NCBI GenBank assembly: GCA_021737785.1
Contig: JAIPDI010000027.1
Span: 1-64,000 of the forward strand
Direction of reading: 5' to 3'
Origin: Deltaproteobacteria bacterium
GTDB lineage: Bacteria; Desulfobacterota; DSM-4660; Desulfatiglandales; Desulfatiglandaceae
DNA: 64,000 nt
The notes below the pieces were generated by a model that worked only from the letters and a program-made list of their open reading frames with translations, ran no database searches and was not told the DNA's origin. Positions 7,908 through 16,502 of the stretch are shown here, piece by piece; the stretch's first letter is position 1; every line of letters starts with the position of its first letter. Both the position numbers and the translations under genes were made by a program.

Positions 7908-9131
7908 ATGAAGAAGACCCGAGACCCGGTGGCAGGGATATGGCAGAGACCGCTGATCGGCCTCACGGTTTTTCTGTTGAGCTGGGCAATGCCCTCTTTG
8001 TCAGGGGCTCTGGAATACGGAATCGCATCTCAATATGTGGGGGATCGGGGCATTGAGAATGATCCGAATGTCATTTTTTCAGAGAATTTTGAAGGAGAGG
8101 GGATTGAAACGGTATTGTCGGGATGGGAGTATGCCACCCATGAAGAGCGGATGACCGTCAGCTCAGACACCCCTGTTCTTTCCGCTGGAAGCCAGTCCCT
8201 GTTCATGGGAGGGAGCGCGGATATGTACCAGCGGCTCCTGCCCGGCCATGATCAGCTCTATATTCGATTCTATGCCAAGTTCGAGTCGGTCTGCCAGGCT
8301 CCCGGCCACTGGGTCTGGCTCGGCGGACGGAATCCCTCCGTTCCCTGGCCCTGGCCGGAGGCGGGCACGTGCCCTGATGGGGATGAACGGTGGGCAACCG
8401 GCGTAGAGCCGATGGGGACACATTGGGCCTGGGATTTTTATACCTACTGGATGGGCATGCGATCCGCGCCCAGCAGCGATTGCTGGGGCAACACCTTCAG
8501 CGGCCGGCCCTCTCCCTGGCCTGTTCCGAAGAATGAATGGATTTGCGTGGAATTCATGGTGAAGATGAATGACCCTGTGACCGCTCATAACGGTGAGCAG
8601 GCGTTCTGGATCAACGGCCAAAGAATGGCCCATCTCGGCCCCGGGTTCCCTGTCGGGACTTGGATATGGGACGGGTTTTATCCCGGCGTTGACGGGCGCC
8701 CATTTGAAGGGTTTCAATGGAGGAAGGCCCAGGGACTCAACATCAACTATGTTTGGCTCGAACACTATGTGCCCAACGACTCCGGCTGCGGCTGCTGGTT
8801 TGACGACCTGGTGATCGCGAAAAAATACATCGGACCGATTTCGGGCGCCTTTCTGACGGTCCATGTGGACCCTAGCGGTCCATGTAATGGATATATGCCA
8901 TGCTTTTCAAGCATCCAGGAGGGGATCGATGCTGCGGCAAGCGGTGCTACCGTCAAAGTGGTCGAGGGAGGCTATCCTGAGCACCTTGTCATTCGGGAAA
9001 CAAGAGATCTGGACCTTAAGGGGGGGTGGGATGCCGGCTTTATGAACCAGACCTCAACCACCACAGTTCGATCCGTTACCATCGATGGCCGTGCCGGAGC
9101 AGTGGTTGTAAGCAACCTCACAATTGAATAG
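7908..9131 (+). CDS. Secreted polysaccharide-lyase-like protein with beta-helix end
   Basis: A 407-residue exported protein. The start at 7908 opens a clear signal peptide (MKKTRDP followed by a hydrophobic core ending LSGA). Residues about 50-320 resemble the jelly-roll fold of secreted polysaccharide lyases and lectins: many Trp and Gly residues, FYAKFES, WICVEFMVKMND and a closing WFDDLVIAKKYIG. From about 325 a second unit begins (FSSIQEGIDAAASGATVKV), typical of the opening coil of right-handed beta-helix proteins. It stops after about 80 residues with VVVSNLTIE, so the helix is short. Catalytic residues were not identified, so a binding or lyase role is open. Confidence 0.6.
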   Translation: MKKTRDPVAGIWQRPLIGLTVFLLSWAMPSLSGALEYGIASQYVGDRGIENDPNVIFSENFEGEGIETVLSGWEYATHEERMTVSSDTPVLSAGSQSLFMGGSADMYQRLLPGHDQLYIRFYAKFESVCQAPGHWVWLGGRNPSVPWPWPEAGTCPDGDERWATGVEPMGTHWAWDFYTYWMGMRSAPSSDCWGNTFSGRPSPWPVPKNEWICVEFMVKMNDPVTAHNGEQAFWINGQRMAHLGPGFPVGTWIWDGFYPGVDGRPFEGFQWRKAQGLNINYVWLEHYVPNDSGCGCWFDDLVIAKKYIGPISGAFLTVHVDPSGPCNGYMPCFSSIQEGIDAAASGATVKVVEGGYPEHLVIRETRDLDLKGGWDAGFMNQTSTTTVRSVTIDGRAGAVVVSNLTIE

Positions 9132-9355
9132 CAGCCGCATCGCCCTGTAGTTCCTGAGGCCTTCTGCCGAGCCCCACATCCGGTGGCCTCTATGTCACAC
9201 TGCCAAAGAGATCCGAAACATCGAGCCTTGCGGATATGGCACTTAATCGTTGATTACAGAGGCGTTTTCGTATACATTGGATGCCCGACACGCCGGCAGC
9301 AGGATCAGGATACATGGGAAGAGAACCGGATAAGGGGGGTAGAAAAAAGGTTTTG

Positions 9356-10246
9356 ATGAAACATAGAGCACTCAAAGTCCGTAGAAATGATCCTTGCCCG
9401 TGCGGGAGCGGGCTCAAATATAAGAAGTGCTGTCTCAACAGGGAAACCATCGATCCTTCGGCCCAGAACAAGGATCTGTACCGCCAGAAGTACAATATCC
9501 GGCTGAAAGAAGAGGCGGATATTCGAGGTATTCGGGAGGCAGGGCGTCTGGCCTTGAGTACCCTCGATCTGGTGGCCTCGCACATAGCGCCGGGAATAAC
9601 GACGGATGACATTAATTCCCTGGTTCACGATTTCACCATAAGACACGGTGCTGTCCCTGCCCCGCTGAATTATCGCGGATTTCCGAAAAGCGTTTGCGTA
9701 TCGGTCAACGAGGTGATCTGTCATGGCATCCCCGGAGAACGGGTGTTGAAGGACGGGGACATTGTCAATGTGGATGTCACCCCCATTCTGAACGGCTATT
9801 ATGCGGATACGAACAAGACGTTTTTTGTGGGGACGCCGGGGCCGGATGCCCGGAAGATCGTAAAGGTCGCCAGAAAATGCCTTGAACTGGGGATGTCGGC
9901 GGTCCGGCCCGGCAACAGGATCGGCGACATCGGATGGGCCATTCAGACCTATGCAGAAAGTCAGGGATGTTCGGTGGTCAGGGAATTTGTGGGCCATGGC
10001 GTGGGATTTGATTTCCACGAGGCCCCCCAGATCCCTCACTATGGACGTCAGAGCGAGGGGATTGTCCTGGTTCCGGGGATGGTCTTCACCATTGAACCGA
10101 TGATCAACCTGGGGAAAAAGGATCTGAATGTCCTGAGCGACAACTGGACCGCCGTCACCCGTGACAGTTCTTTGTCAGCGCAATTTGAACAGACCCTCCT
10201 GGTTACAGAGACCGGATATGAAAGCCTCACCCCCTTTGATCTGTAA
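9356..10246 (+). CDS. map: Methionine aminopeptidase with N-terminal SEC-C motif
   Basis: A 296-residue type I methionine aminopeptidase, which removes the initiator methionine from new proteins. The N-terminus carries a SEC-C zinc motif (NDPCPCGSGLKYKKCC), the same motif found at the SecA tail, which probably helps it dock on ribosomes or chaperones. The metal site residues are visible: the two aspartates in VDVTPILNGYYADTNKTF, the histidine in GHGVG, and the glutamates in FTIEPM and FEQTLLV. The start at 9356 places the SEC-C motif near the N-terminus; two upstream in-frame starts add about 25 non-conserved residues. It is followed 33 bases later by queG. Confidence 0.93.
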   Translation: MKHRALKVRRNDPCPCGSGLKYKKCCLNRETIDPSAQNKDLYRQKYNIRLKEEADIRGIREAGRLALSTLDLVASHIAPGITTDDINSLVHDFTIRHGAVPAPLNYRGFPKSVCVSVNEVICHGIPGERVLKDGDIVNVDVTPILNGYYADTNKTFFVGTPGPDARKIVKVARKCLELGMSAVRPGNRIGDIGWAIQTYAESQGCSVVREFVGHGVGFDFHEAPQIPHYGRQSEGIVLVPGMVFTIEPMINLGKKDLNVLSDNWTAVTRDSSLSAQFEQTLLVTETGYESLTPFDL

Positions 10247-10279
10247 TCGCATCGGGGCCCGGAAAACCCTTCATGAACG

Positions 10280-11218
10280 ATGGATCTGATCCGACAGGCA
10301 GGCAATTTGGGCTTTGTTGCCGTGGGTTTTTCCCGTCCCGGTACCCCCCTCTTTTTTGACCGGTTCCGCGCCTGGATATCCGAGGGGAAGCACGGCGGTA
10401 TGGCATGGATGGAGAGGAACCTGGACCTCAGGGAAGATCCTTTGAGGCTCCTTGAAGACTGCCGGACGATCGTTACCCTTGCCTATCCCTACTCCCGACG
10501 GAAACCCTCTACGCCTGAAGGCCTGTCCGCGGCCAGATACAGTGAACCCCGACAGATGGATTACCATAACCGGCTGAGAAAGAAGGCCAAAGAGTTGGCA
10601 AAAGCCCTTCAGCGGCAGTTTCCCGGGACCCGAACCCGGGTCTGCGTGGATTCGGCGCCCATACTGGAGAGGAGCCTTGCGTACCAGTCCGGGATCGGCT
10701 TTATCGGAAAGAACACCCAGTTGATCCTCCCGGGCCATGGGTCTTATCTCTTTCTGGTGGAGATCCTTACCACCGCCGTCCTTTCCTTTCCTGAGCCGGT
10801 GCTTATGGATAACCGATGCGGTTCGTGTACCCGATGCCTGGATGCCTGTCCCACCGATGCACTCGAGGCCCCTTACCGCCTCAATGCCGCGAAATGCCTG
10901 TCCTATCGAACCATTGAACAGAAGGAGCCGGTGGACAGTGAAACGGGCAAAAAGATGGGGGACTGCTTTTTCGGCTGTGATGTGTGCCAGGAGGTCTGTC
11001 CTCTGAATAAGGGAGATGAATTGGAAGAAATCATCCTCCCTTCGATACATGACATCCTCCACATGGACGAAGCGAACTTTCGGGCCTCCTATGGGAAAAC
11101 CGCCTTTGCCCGGGCCGGGCTCAATAAGATCCATAGCAATATCAGGGCGATGGCAAATAATGAACCCCTATGGGAGAAGGAGCTGGATGGAATAAAAAAG
11201 AGGGAGGGGTCGGTTTAG
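10280..11218 (+). CDS. queG: Epoxyqueuosine reductase QueG
   Basis: A 312-residue iron-sulfur protein that reduces epoxyqueuosine to queuosine in tRNA, the last step of queuosine synthesis, using a cobalamin cofactor. Two ferredoxin-type 4Fe-4S clusters are clear: CGSCTRCLDACPTDAL and FFGCDVCQEVCPLN. The preceding region has the QueG signature around VDSAPILERS. At 312 residues it is shorter than the E. coli enzyme (about 380) and seems to lack the C-terminal HEAT-like extension, a common short form. The cobalamin need fits the B12 genes and riboswitch further right. Confidence 0.93.
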   Translation: MDLIRQAGNLGFVAVGFSRPGTPLFFDRFRAWISEGKHGGMAWMERNLDLREDPLRLLEDCRTIVTLAYPYSRRKPSTPEGLSAARYSEPRQMDYHNRLRKKAKELAKALQRQFPGTRTRVCVDSAPILERSLAYQSGIGFIGKNTQLILPGHGSYLFLVEILTTAVLSFPEPVLMDNRCGSCTRCLDACPTDALEAPYRLNAAKCLSYRTIEQKEPVDSETGKKMGDCFFGCDVCQEVCPLNKGDELEEIILPSIHDILHMDEANFRASYGKTAFARAGLNKIHSNIRAMANNEPLWEKELDGIKKREGSV

Positions 11219-11237
11219 CAGAGGGCCGGGGATTGAA

Positions 11238-11441
11238 ATGATTATGGAATTTTGCGATCTCAATTGCCAATATGCGAAATGGCCGGAGGATGAGGGGCTG
11301 GATGGATCCGGCAGCTGCAGGACGTTTCAGGCGATTTACTGTACCAAAAAGGCACGGCATGTCCACAAGAACATGCCGTGCCCCGAGAAAAAGAAAAAAG
11401 AGTCCCGGTCCGCGGTCATGGAAGAGGGACGGTCTTCATAG
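11238..11441 (+). CDS. Small cysteine-rich protein
   Basis: A 67-residue protein with five cysteines in the pattern C-x3-C (CDLNC), C in GSGSCRTF, C in AIYC and C in NMPC. The spacing suggests a metal site or iron-sulfur-like fold. I recall similar small proteins in related bacteria but cannot name the family. Either the ATG at 11238 or the one two codons later could start it. Its C-terminal third is encoded by bases that also form the perfect hairpin serving as the terminator of the convergent purH gene, and its last bases overlap the purH stop. If that part is not translated the protein could end earlier. Confidence 0.5.
   Translation: MIMEFCDLNCQYAKWPEDEGLDGSGSCRTFQAIYCTKKARHVHKNMPCPEKKKKESRSAVMEEGRSS
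11346..11382 (-). terminator. Intrinsic terminator of purH
   Basis: On the minus strand, GGCACGGCATGT pairs perfectly with ACATGCCGTGCC (12 bp, 8-base loop) and is followed at once by TTTTT. It lies 54 bases after the purH stop, inside the reading frame of the convergent small cysteine-rich gene. Confidence 0.88.
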
Positions 11442-12032
11442 GGACGCGGCATCGAGGTATTGGGTGATGGCCCCGTCATACTCGTGGGTCAGGCGGAAAA
11501 CCTTTTTGGCCAGGCGGAACCGGGTTTCGAGGGTGGTCTCTCCGCCGGAGGCCGCCATCTCTTTCAGCACTGTATCGTAATCAGCCGGATCCACGAGCAC
11601 CGTCACAAACCTGAAATTCTTGGCCGACGACCGGAGCATTGACGGCCCCCCGATATCGATGTTTTCAATCGCCTCTTCCAGGGTGACCCCCTCTTTAGCG
11701 ACTGTTTTTTCGAATTGGTAGAGGTTTACCACCACCATATCGATGGGCGTGATCCCGTGCGCCTCCATCATTTTGACATGCTCGGGGTTGTCCCTCAGAC
11801 CCAGCAGGCCCCCGTGAACCTTGGGATGGAGGGTCTTGACACGGCCGTCCATCATCTCCGGGAAACCGGTGTATTCCGAGATGTCCGTCACCTCAATTCC
11901 GCCCTGGCGCAGGGCATTGGCGGTCCCGCCGGTGGAAAGCACCCCTACGCCGAATCTGGAAAGAGATGCGGCAAAATCTACAATGCCGCTTTTATCGGTA
12001 ACGCTGATAATAGCCTTCCTGATCTTGCTCAT
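11436..12032 (-). CDS. purH: IMP cyclohydrolase (PurH N-terminal domain, stand-alone)
   Basis: A 198-residue protein matching the methylglyoxal-synthase-like domain of PurH, which closes FAICAR to IMP in the last step of purine synthesis. Recognisable parts are [48 protein letters not shown] and [14 protein letters not shown]. The usual bifunctional enzyme is about 520 residues. Here the AICAR formyltransferase domain is absent and the frame ends cleanly, with a strong terminator after it. A separate formyltransferase must therefore be encoded elsewhere. Stand-alone cyclohydrolases are known in other prokaryotes. It looks like a genuine split rather than a truncation. Confidence 0.9.
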   Translation of the reverse strand: MSKIRKAIISVTDKSGIVDFAASLSRFGVGVLSTGGTANALRQGGIEVTDISEYTGFPEMMDGRVKTLHPKVHGGLLGLRDNPEHVKMMEAHGITPIDMVVVNLYQFEKTVAKEGVTLEEAIENIDIGGPSMLRSSAKNFRFVTVLVDPADYDTVLKEMAASGGETTLETRFRLAKKVFRLTHEYDGAITQYLDAASL

Positions 12033-12044
12033 CTGTAAAAAGTC

Positions 12045-12140
12045 CTTTCTGGATACTGGATACTCGATACTGGATTCTGGATGAAACCCTTCCGCCTAAC
12101 GCCTTGTGCCTCCTGCATTGGATACTGGATATGGGCTGAT
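12045..12140. repeat. GATACTGG word repeats
   Basis: Between purH and the DUF1178 gene the word GGATACTGG or GATACTGGAT recurs about six times (CTGGATACTGGATACTCGAT and so on), with GGGCTGATGGCTGATAAA following. This is the same kind of short-word repetition seen in other gaps of the window. No gene is supported between 12,033 and 12,231. Confidence 0.6.
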
Positions 12141-12231
12141 GGCTGATAAACTCGTAAGCTATTGATATGCCGGACTAAATAACAGCTCAAAGGCCTCGGT
12201 CCTTACTGCTTACTCCCCACCCCTTACTTCC

Positions 12232-12657
12232 TCAGTTTGTCTTATTATCATCCTCTGACACGGGAAAAGGGACCTTGACAAAATCGACCCCTTCCTCCTT
12301 GAGGGTCTTCTCCTCATCCGTGGTTGCCGATCCGCGGATACTCCTTTTTTCGGCCACGCCATAATGGATTTTGAGGGCCTCTGAAGCGAATTGGGCCCCG
12401 ACATCCTCGGAATTGGTCTTGATATATTCCACCACCTCTTTTGCAAGGCGCTGATAGTCAATGGTCTCCTGACCGGTTGGCGCAACGGGTTGGGATTTTC
12501 TGACCGCCACCGGCGACAGGACCTTTCGTATATCTGAATCGTCACACACCGGACAGCGGACAAGGCCGTTTATGTTCTGTTCTTCAAAGGATTCATTGCT
12601 GTCAAACCAGCCTTCAAATATATGTCCCTCGGGACACATCAGATCAAATACTATCAT
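12232..12657 (-). CDS. DUF1178 family protein
   Basis: A 141-residue protein that opens MIVFDLMCPEGHIFEGWFDS, the hallmark of DUF1178. It has four cysteines or histidines suited to a zinc ribbon near the N-terminus (C8, H12 and the CPVC at about 36-39), a helical middle and an acidic C-terminal tail. The family is widespread in Proteobacteria and its function is not established. It lies between purH and an XRE regulator on the same strand, but the gaps hold repeat words, so a shared operon is uncertain. Confidence 0.85.
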   Translation of the reverse strand: MIVFDLMCPEGHIFEGWFDSNESFEEQNINGLVRCPVCDDSDIRKVLSPVAVRKSQPVAPTGQETIDYQRLAKEVVEYIKTNSEDVGAQFASEALKIHYGVAEKRSIRGSATTDEEKTLKEEGVDFVKVPFPVSEDDNKTN

Positions 12658-12717
12658 CTGTGAGTTATTCCTCCATTAACCGTCGCAGGACACTCAGGTT
12701 CCCCCAGCAGCGGCACC

Positions 12718-13419
12718 CTATTTCTCGGCATACAAGACCGCTAAAATCAGGGTCCTCTCCCGGCCATGGCATTTTACCAGATGGGGGACCGTCGAGTCGT
12801 AGTAGATGGCGTCCCCCGGCTCAAGGAGATGGATCTCCTCTCCCAGACGGACCTCCATGGTCCCCTCCAGCACATAGATGAATTCCTGGCCGTCATGGGT
12901 GGATCGTTCTTCTTCGGTTTCGGCGGGATCAAGGGTGACGAGGAAGGGCTCCATATGCCTGTCTGTCTTATGGGGCGCCAGCGACTCGTAGCCGTAGCCA
13001 TAATAGGCCCCCTTTTTGGAATCATATCGGGAGATCACCTTCCGGTCGTCTTTCCGCACAATGGTATAGGGCCGGTCTTCTTCGCCGGATATGAAGTAGC
13101 CCATCTTGAGATCAAGGGCCTTTGCCAGCTTGATGACCGTCCCCAGGGGCGGGGCCAGACTCCCATTTTCGATCCGCTCCAGGAGGGACACACTTAGATC
13201 GGTCCTCTGGGAGATATCCTGGAGGCTCAAATTGCGTTTCTCCCTGACCGCTTTGACCCGTTCGCCCACATTTACCTGAATATCTTCCTGGGCCGGACCT
13301 TGACTGATGCTGTCCAGAAAATCCTTTTCCTGATCCCTTCTTCCGAACTGACTGCTGACGTCGGTCAGGTAATCCCGATGGGCATCATGGGTGTCGGCCG
13401 GGTCATGTTTTTTTTCCAT
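12718..13419 (-). CDS. XRE-family regulator with C-terminal cupin
   Basis: A 233-residue DNA-binding regulator. After a charged N-terminal tail of about 45 residues comes a helix-turn-helix (VKAVREKRNLSLQDISQRTD), then a cupin domain (about 150-230; HDGQEFIYVLEGTMEVRLGE, HLLEPGDAIYYDSTVPH). Such HTH-cupin proteins usually bind a small molecule and control nearby metabolic genes. The start at 13,419 is preferred because GAGGA lies just upstream; the frame itself stays open to 13,464. The ligand and targets are not evident, though a cupin of this type often senses amino acids, polyamines or ethanolamine. Confidence 0.85.
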   Translation of the reverse strand: MEKKHDPADTHDAHRDYLTDVSSQFGRRDQEKDFLDSISQGPAQEDIQVNVGERVKAVREKRNLSLQDISQRTDLSVSLLERIENGSLAPPLGTVIKLAKALDLKMGYFISGEEDRPYTIVRKDDRKVISRYDSKKGAYYGYGYESLAPHKTDRHMEPFLVTLDPAETEEERSTHDGQEFIYVLEGTMEVRLGEEIHLLEPGDAIYYDSTVPHLVKCHGRERTLILAVLYAEK

Positions 13420-13559
13420 AGTCATTTCCTCAACTAAAATATTTCGGCTCCCCTCAAACAACAAGGGTCGATGCGAAAGGCCCTACGCATCCTGCTGAAT
13501 ATATGCGGCATCGATTTCTCACGGGCCGGGCAAGCATTCCGCATGGGTTTTTGACAGCC

Positions 13560-13766
13560 TCAGGCCTCGAGGACAAAAATCACTTCCATCCTGACCCGGT
13601 ATTCACTGATCATGTCATCTTCAACAGATACCCTCTGCTCAAGGACTCTCAGCCCGGTAATCCCCCTCAGTGTCTTGCTGGCCCTTTCGAATCCGACCCT
13701 TATGGCATCGTCAAAACTGGTTGGAGAGGCGCCGATGATCTCCGAAACTCTTGCCACACGTTCCAT
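13560..13766 (-). CDS. Dodecin (flavin-binding)
   Basis: A 68-residue dodecin, a small beta-alpha-beta-beta protein that assembles into a hollow dodecamer and stores flavin or a related compound. The family pattern is plain: VARVSEIIGASPTSFDDAIR, RASKTLRGITGLRVLEQ and YRVRMEVIFVLE. A second, diverged dodecin gene is at 15,676-15,885, so this genome keeps at least two, perhaps with different ligands. A GAGG stands just upstream of the start on the minus strand. Confidence 0.92.
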   Translation of the reverse strand: MERVARVSEIIGASPTSFDDAIRVGFERASKTLRGITGLRVLEQRVSVEDDMISEYRVRMEVIFVLEA

Positions 13767-14114
13767 TAGATGACCTCCTCATTCATGTACAGGTAAATAA
13801 AGCATCTCACAAATTATACACCTTATTGAGAACACAGGCATTTGTCGGGGTCTGGATTTCTGCCGAACACATGAAATACCGCTCCCCATCCCCAGCCTCT
13901 ATTAACACCCTATCGTGAACACGCCCCAGGGGTAAAGGAGTGTTCGAATTCAAGATGACCGATGGGATGATGGATTGCCCGTTTGCGGCAAAACACGACC
14001 CTTGACACCCGTTGCTCACGGAATTATGATGACGCTGCCTGAAAACTAAAGGATAAAGTCAGAAAAATCAATGATTTTTTCGTTACCCCCATCGAAAGGA
14101 AAGGACTTCTAACC
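13767..14114. other. Divergent intergenic region
   Basis: This 348-base region lies between the dodecin gene (minus) and the LOG-family gene (plus). It holds the strong promoter at 14,002-14,030 and AAGGA about 16 bases before the start at 14,115. The frames that cross it do not look coding. Confidence 0.5.
14002..14030 (+). promoter_or_regulatory. Sigma-70 promoter for the LOG-family gene
   Basis: TTGACA (14,002-14,007), a 17-base spacer and TATGAT (14,025-14,030) form a near-consensus promoter. Transcription would begin near 14,037, about 78 bases before the start codon. Confidence 0.8.
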
Positions 14115-14768
14115 ATGCGGGAAAAGCAATATATCGTGGATGACCTGACGCTGAGCGAATCCTGGCGAATGTTTCAGATCATGGCCGAATTCGTCAAGGG
14201 GTTTGAGGCCATGCCCGATGCCTATCCGGCGGTGAGCGTCTTCGGTTCATCCAGGACCGACTCCAAAAGTAAGGCCTACAAGGACACGGTCAAGGTGGCT
14301 CGTCTGCTGGTGGAAAACGGGTTCAATGTGATTTCCGGCGGGGGCCCGGGCGTTATGGAAGCGGCCAACCGGGGGGCCGCAGAGGCCGGGGGAAAGTCCG
14401 TGGGCCTTCACATTGAGCTTCCCAGCGAGCAGAAGCCCAATGAATTTGCCAATCTCCGTCTCGATTTCAAATATTTCTTTATCAGAAAGGTCATGTTTGT
14501 CAAATATGCGGTGGCCTACATTATTATGCCGGGTGGATTCGGCACCCTGGATGAACTCTTTGAGGCCCTGACTTTGATTCAGACCAAGCGGATCAGATAT
14601 TTTCCCGTTATCCTTATGGATTCCAGTTACTGGAGAGGGCTTCTGGCTTGGATTGAGGAAACCCTGATCACCGAACGGACCATTTCGAAAATCGATTTTG
14701 ATATATTCAATGTGGTAGACACCCCGGAGGAGGCGGTGGCTATCGTAAAGAGACGGGTCGTTGTCTGA
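14115..14768 (+). CDS. LOG-family protein (TIGR00730)
   Basis: A 217-residue Rossmann-like protein with both signatures of the LOG/TIGR00730 family, GGGPGVMEAANRGA and PGGFGTLDELFEALTLIQ. These enzymes remove ribose-5-phosphate from nucleoside 5'-monophosphates; the plant and some bacterial members release cytokinins, and others (PpnN-like) handle purine nucleotides. Its end overlaps the start of rsmG by eight bases, so the two are probably co-transcribed from the strong promoter at 14,002. The exact nucleotide substrate cannot be read from the sequence. Confidence 0.88.
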   Translation: MREKQYIVDDLTLSESWRMFQIMAEFVKGFEAMPDAYPAVSVFGSSRTDSKSKAYKDTVKVARLLVENGFNVISGGGPGVMEAANRGAAEAGGKSVGLHIELPSEQKPNEFANLRLDFKYFFIRKVMFVKYAVAYIIMPGGFGTLDELFEALTLIQTKRIRYFPVILMDSSYWRGLLAWIEETLITERTISKIDFDIFNVVDTPEEAVAIVKRRVVV

Positions 14769-15429
14769 TCCGGCCAAAGACGTTCAAGAAAGATTCACAC
14801 CGCTGCTGCGGGAATGGGGGGTCCGCCTCCATTCGGACCAGGACCGGAAGTTGGGTGTTTTCCTGGATGAGTTGGAACTCTGGAATAAGAGGATAAACCT
14901 GACAGGTCTTTCTTCCCGTCAGAGAATCGTGGATGAACTCCTGGTCGATTCCCTCCTGCCGGCCCCTTTTCTGCCTGACCAGGGGACCCTCCTGGATGTC
15001 GGTTCGGGAGGAGGGTTCCCTGCTATTCCCATAAAGATCTGCAAGCCCCGGCTCAGATGCCGGTTGATCGAACCCAATGCAAAAAAGACCCATTTCCTGA
15101 AACAGGTCATCCGGCTTGCACGGCTCGGGAATATCGAGGTGATTCAAGGACGCATGGAGGAGCAGGAAGGGGTGCTTTTCCCCGAAGGATACGATGTCAT
15201 CACATCCAGGGCCTTTGTCCCCTTGGCCGGGTATCTGACCCTGTGTGGGCCCCTTCTTTCCCCCGGGGGCCGCATGGTGGCCTTTCTCGGCAACCAGAGT
15301 GAATCCGCGATTCAAGAAAGCGCGAAGGTCATTGACATGCACCGCCTCTTCCCCTTCAAGAGGATCTCCTACCGGCTACCCGGGAAGGGGAGGAAGCGGG
15401 AGATTCTCATCTTAAAAAAAGAGACCTGA
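14761..15429 (+). CDS. rsmG: 16S rRNA m7G527 methyltransferase RsmG
   Basis: A 222-residue S-adenosylmethionine-dependent methyltransferase that modifies G527 of 16S rRNA. The glycine-rich cofactor loop is TLLDVGSGGGFPAIPIKI and the family motif NLTGLSSRQRIVDELLVDSL lies before it. The start is a TTG at 14,761 inside the end of the preceding gene, giving translational coupling. In many bacteria rsmG sits with mnmG and parA/parB near the origin. Those neighbours are absent here. Confidence 0.92.
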   Translation: MSDPAKDVQERFTPLLREWGVRLHSDQDRKLGVFLDELELWNKRINLTGLSSRQRIVDELLVDSLLPAPFLPDQGTLLDVGSGGGFPAIPIKICKPRLRCRLIEPNAKKTHFLKQVIRLARLGNIEVIQGRMEEQEGVLFPEGYDVITSRAFVPLAGYLTLCGPLLSPGGRMVAFLGNQSESAIQESAKVIDMHRLFPFKRISYRLPGKGRKREILILKKET

Positions 15430-15504
15430 CAGGGCGGGAGGGGATTCAGTGACCGGGATTCCGGGGAAATGGCAACCCTTCACAGGGTTCAGGAGCGATA
15501 GCGT

Positions 15505-15640
15505 CGAAATCCGAAATGCGAGGCGACGTCCAATACCAGGCGAAAGATCCTTCTCGGCGGTTCCTCAGGGAAAGGGCTCCCCTGACAGGCGATCGGACCG
15601 GCATCGGGTCGGCATCTCGCATGTTTCACTTCGGATTTCG
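15505..15640. repeat. 136-bp inverted-repeat element
   Basis: CGAAATCCGAA (15,505-15,515) pairs perfectly with TTCGGATTTCG (15,630-15,640), and just inside ATGCGAG (15,516-15,522) pairs with CTCGCAT (15,616-15,622). The interior is GC-rich with partial further pairing. It lies between the convergent ends of rsmG and the second dodecin gene. It could be a small non-autonomous element or a long terminator hairpin. No gene is present between 15,430 and 15,675. Confidence 0.6.
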
Positions 15641-15675
15641 ATGGATGGAGTGTGAACATCAGGCGCCGGTCAGGC

Positions 15676-15885
15676 CTACCTGACATATTTGAAAGAAACA
15701 TTCACCCTGGTGCGATATGCCACCACCTTGCCGTTTTCAATGGTCATATCCAGTTTGGTTACCTCAGCAATCCTCAGGTCCTTCAGGCTTTCTCCCGCCG
15801 TTTCCACAGCAGTTTTAGCCGCTTCTTCCCAAGATTGGTCGCTTGTCCCAACCAGCTCAATGATCTTGTAGGTGCTTCCAGCCAT
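15676..15885 (-). CDS. Dodecin, second copy
   Basis: A 69-residue dodecin-like protein (YKIIELVGTSDQSWEEAAK, AVETAGESLKDLRIAEVTK). Starting at 15,885 is chosen because GAGGAGG stands six bases upstream; the longer frame to 15,972 would place this ribosome site inside the gene. It differs strongly from the copy at 13,560-13,766. It is closer to the bacterial dodecins with a WEEAA helix, so a different ligand preference is possible. Confidence 0.9.
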   Translation of the reverse strand: MAGSTYKIIELVGTSDQSWEEAAKTAVETAGESLKDLRIAEVTKLDMTIENGKVVAYRTRVNVSFKYVR

Positions 15886-16071
15886 TTTCATCCTCCTCGT
15901 GTCGGTAAAGGTTATGCCCAAAGACGCAACTTCCCCCGATGTCTCACCTCCTTTCAGTCGCAGATATCCCATAGAAATTTAAAACAGTTTATCAGATCGC
16001 AGTAACCTTGGCAATAGGCTATTGCATCCGTTTAATAATCAGCGAAAAAATGTCATGGAGGCAAAAATCTT

Positions 16072-16100
16072 TTGACAACTGCTGGAGATCGGGCTAATGT
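16072..16100 (+). promoter_or_regulatory. Sigma-70 promoter before the cobalamin riboswitch
   Basis: TTGACA (16,072-16,077), a 17-base spacer and TAATGT (16,095-16,100). It lies about 85 bases before the riboswitch P1 stem. A small palindrome TGTGTG-TACGCG-CACACA follows near 16,120. Confidence 0.75.
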
Positions 16101-16184
16101 CATGGCGATATTGTGTTGAATGTGTGTACGCGCACACATGATCGGTGTTCGCAGGAGGGCCTTCGAACGGTACATCTCAGGAGA

Positions 16185-16489
16185 CCGTCAGATGAGCCCT
16201 GCGTTGCGGATGAAAAGGGAAGGCGGTGAGATTCCGCCACACGCTGGCCGGTGCTGTGTCCCCGAAACAAGGCATGCCCCGTGTTTGAGGGCATCGATCA
16301 TTCAGCGAAGTCCCGGTGAATCATTGACCGGGTGAAAAGTCACTGCCGTTTAATGCGGTCTTGTGATCGGTTCCGCGGGCATTTTTTTTGAAGTGCCGCC
16401 ATTACCTCGGAGACTGAAATCAAGGCTGCGTTCAGGGCGGGAAGGCGAGCTGAGTGAGGGGAAGTCAGAAGACCTGCCGATCATGACGG
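16185..16489 (+). promoter_or_regulatory. Cobalamin (AdoCbl-type) riboswitch
   Basis: The conserved core is visible: GGGAAGGCGGTGAGATTCCG then CCAC in the 5' part, AAGTCACTGCC in the middle, and GGGAAGGCGAGC followed by GAAGTCAGAAGACCTGCC (the B12 box) near the 3' end. A P1 stem closes it: CCGTC plus ATGA (16,185-16,195) pairs with TCAT plus GACGG (16,481-16,489). It is rather long because of a peripheral insertion. It is followed at once by a terminator before cobT, so B12 should shut the operon off at transcription. Confidence 0.92.
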
Positions 16490-16502
16490 ATGGAGTCGCC
16501 AA

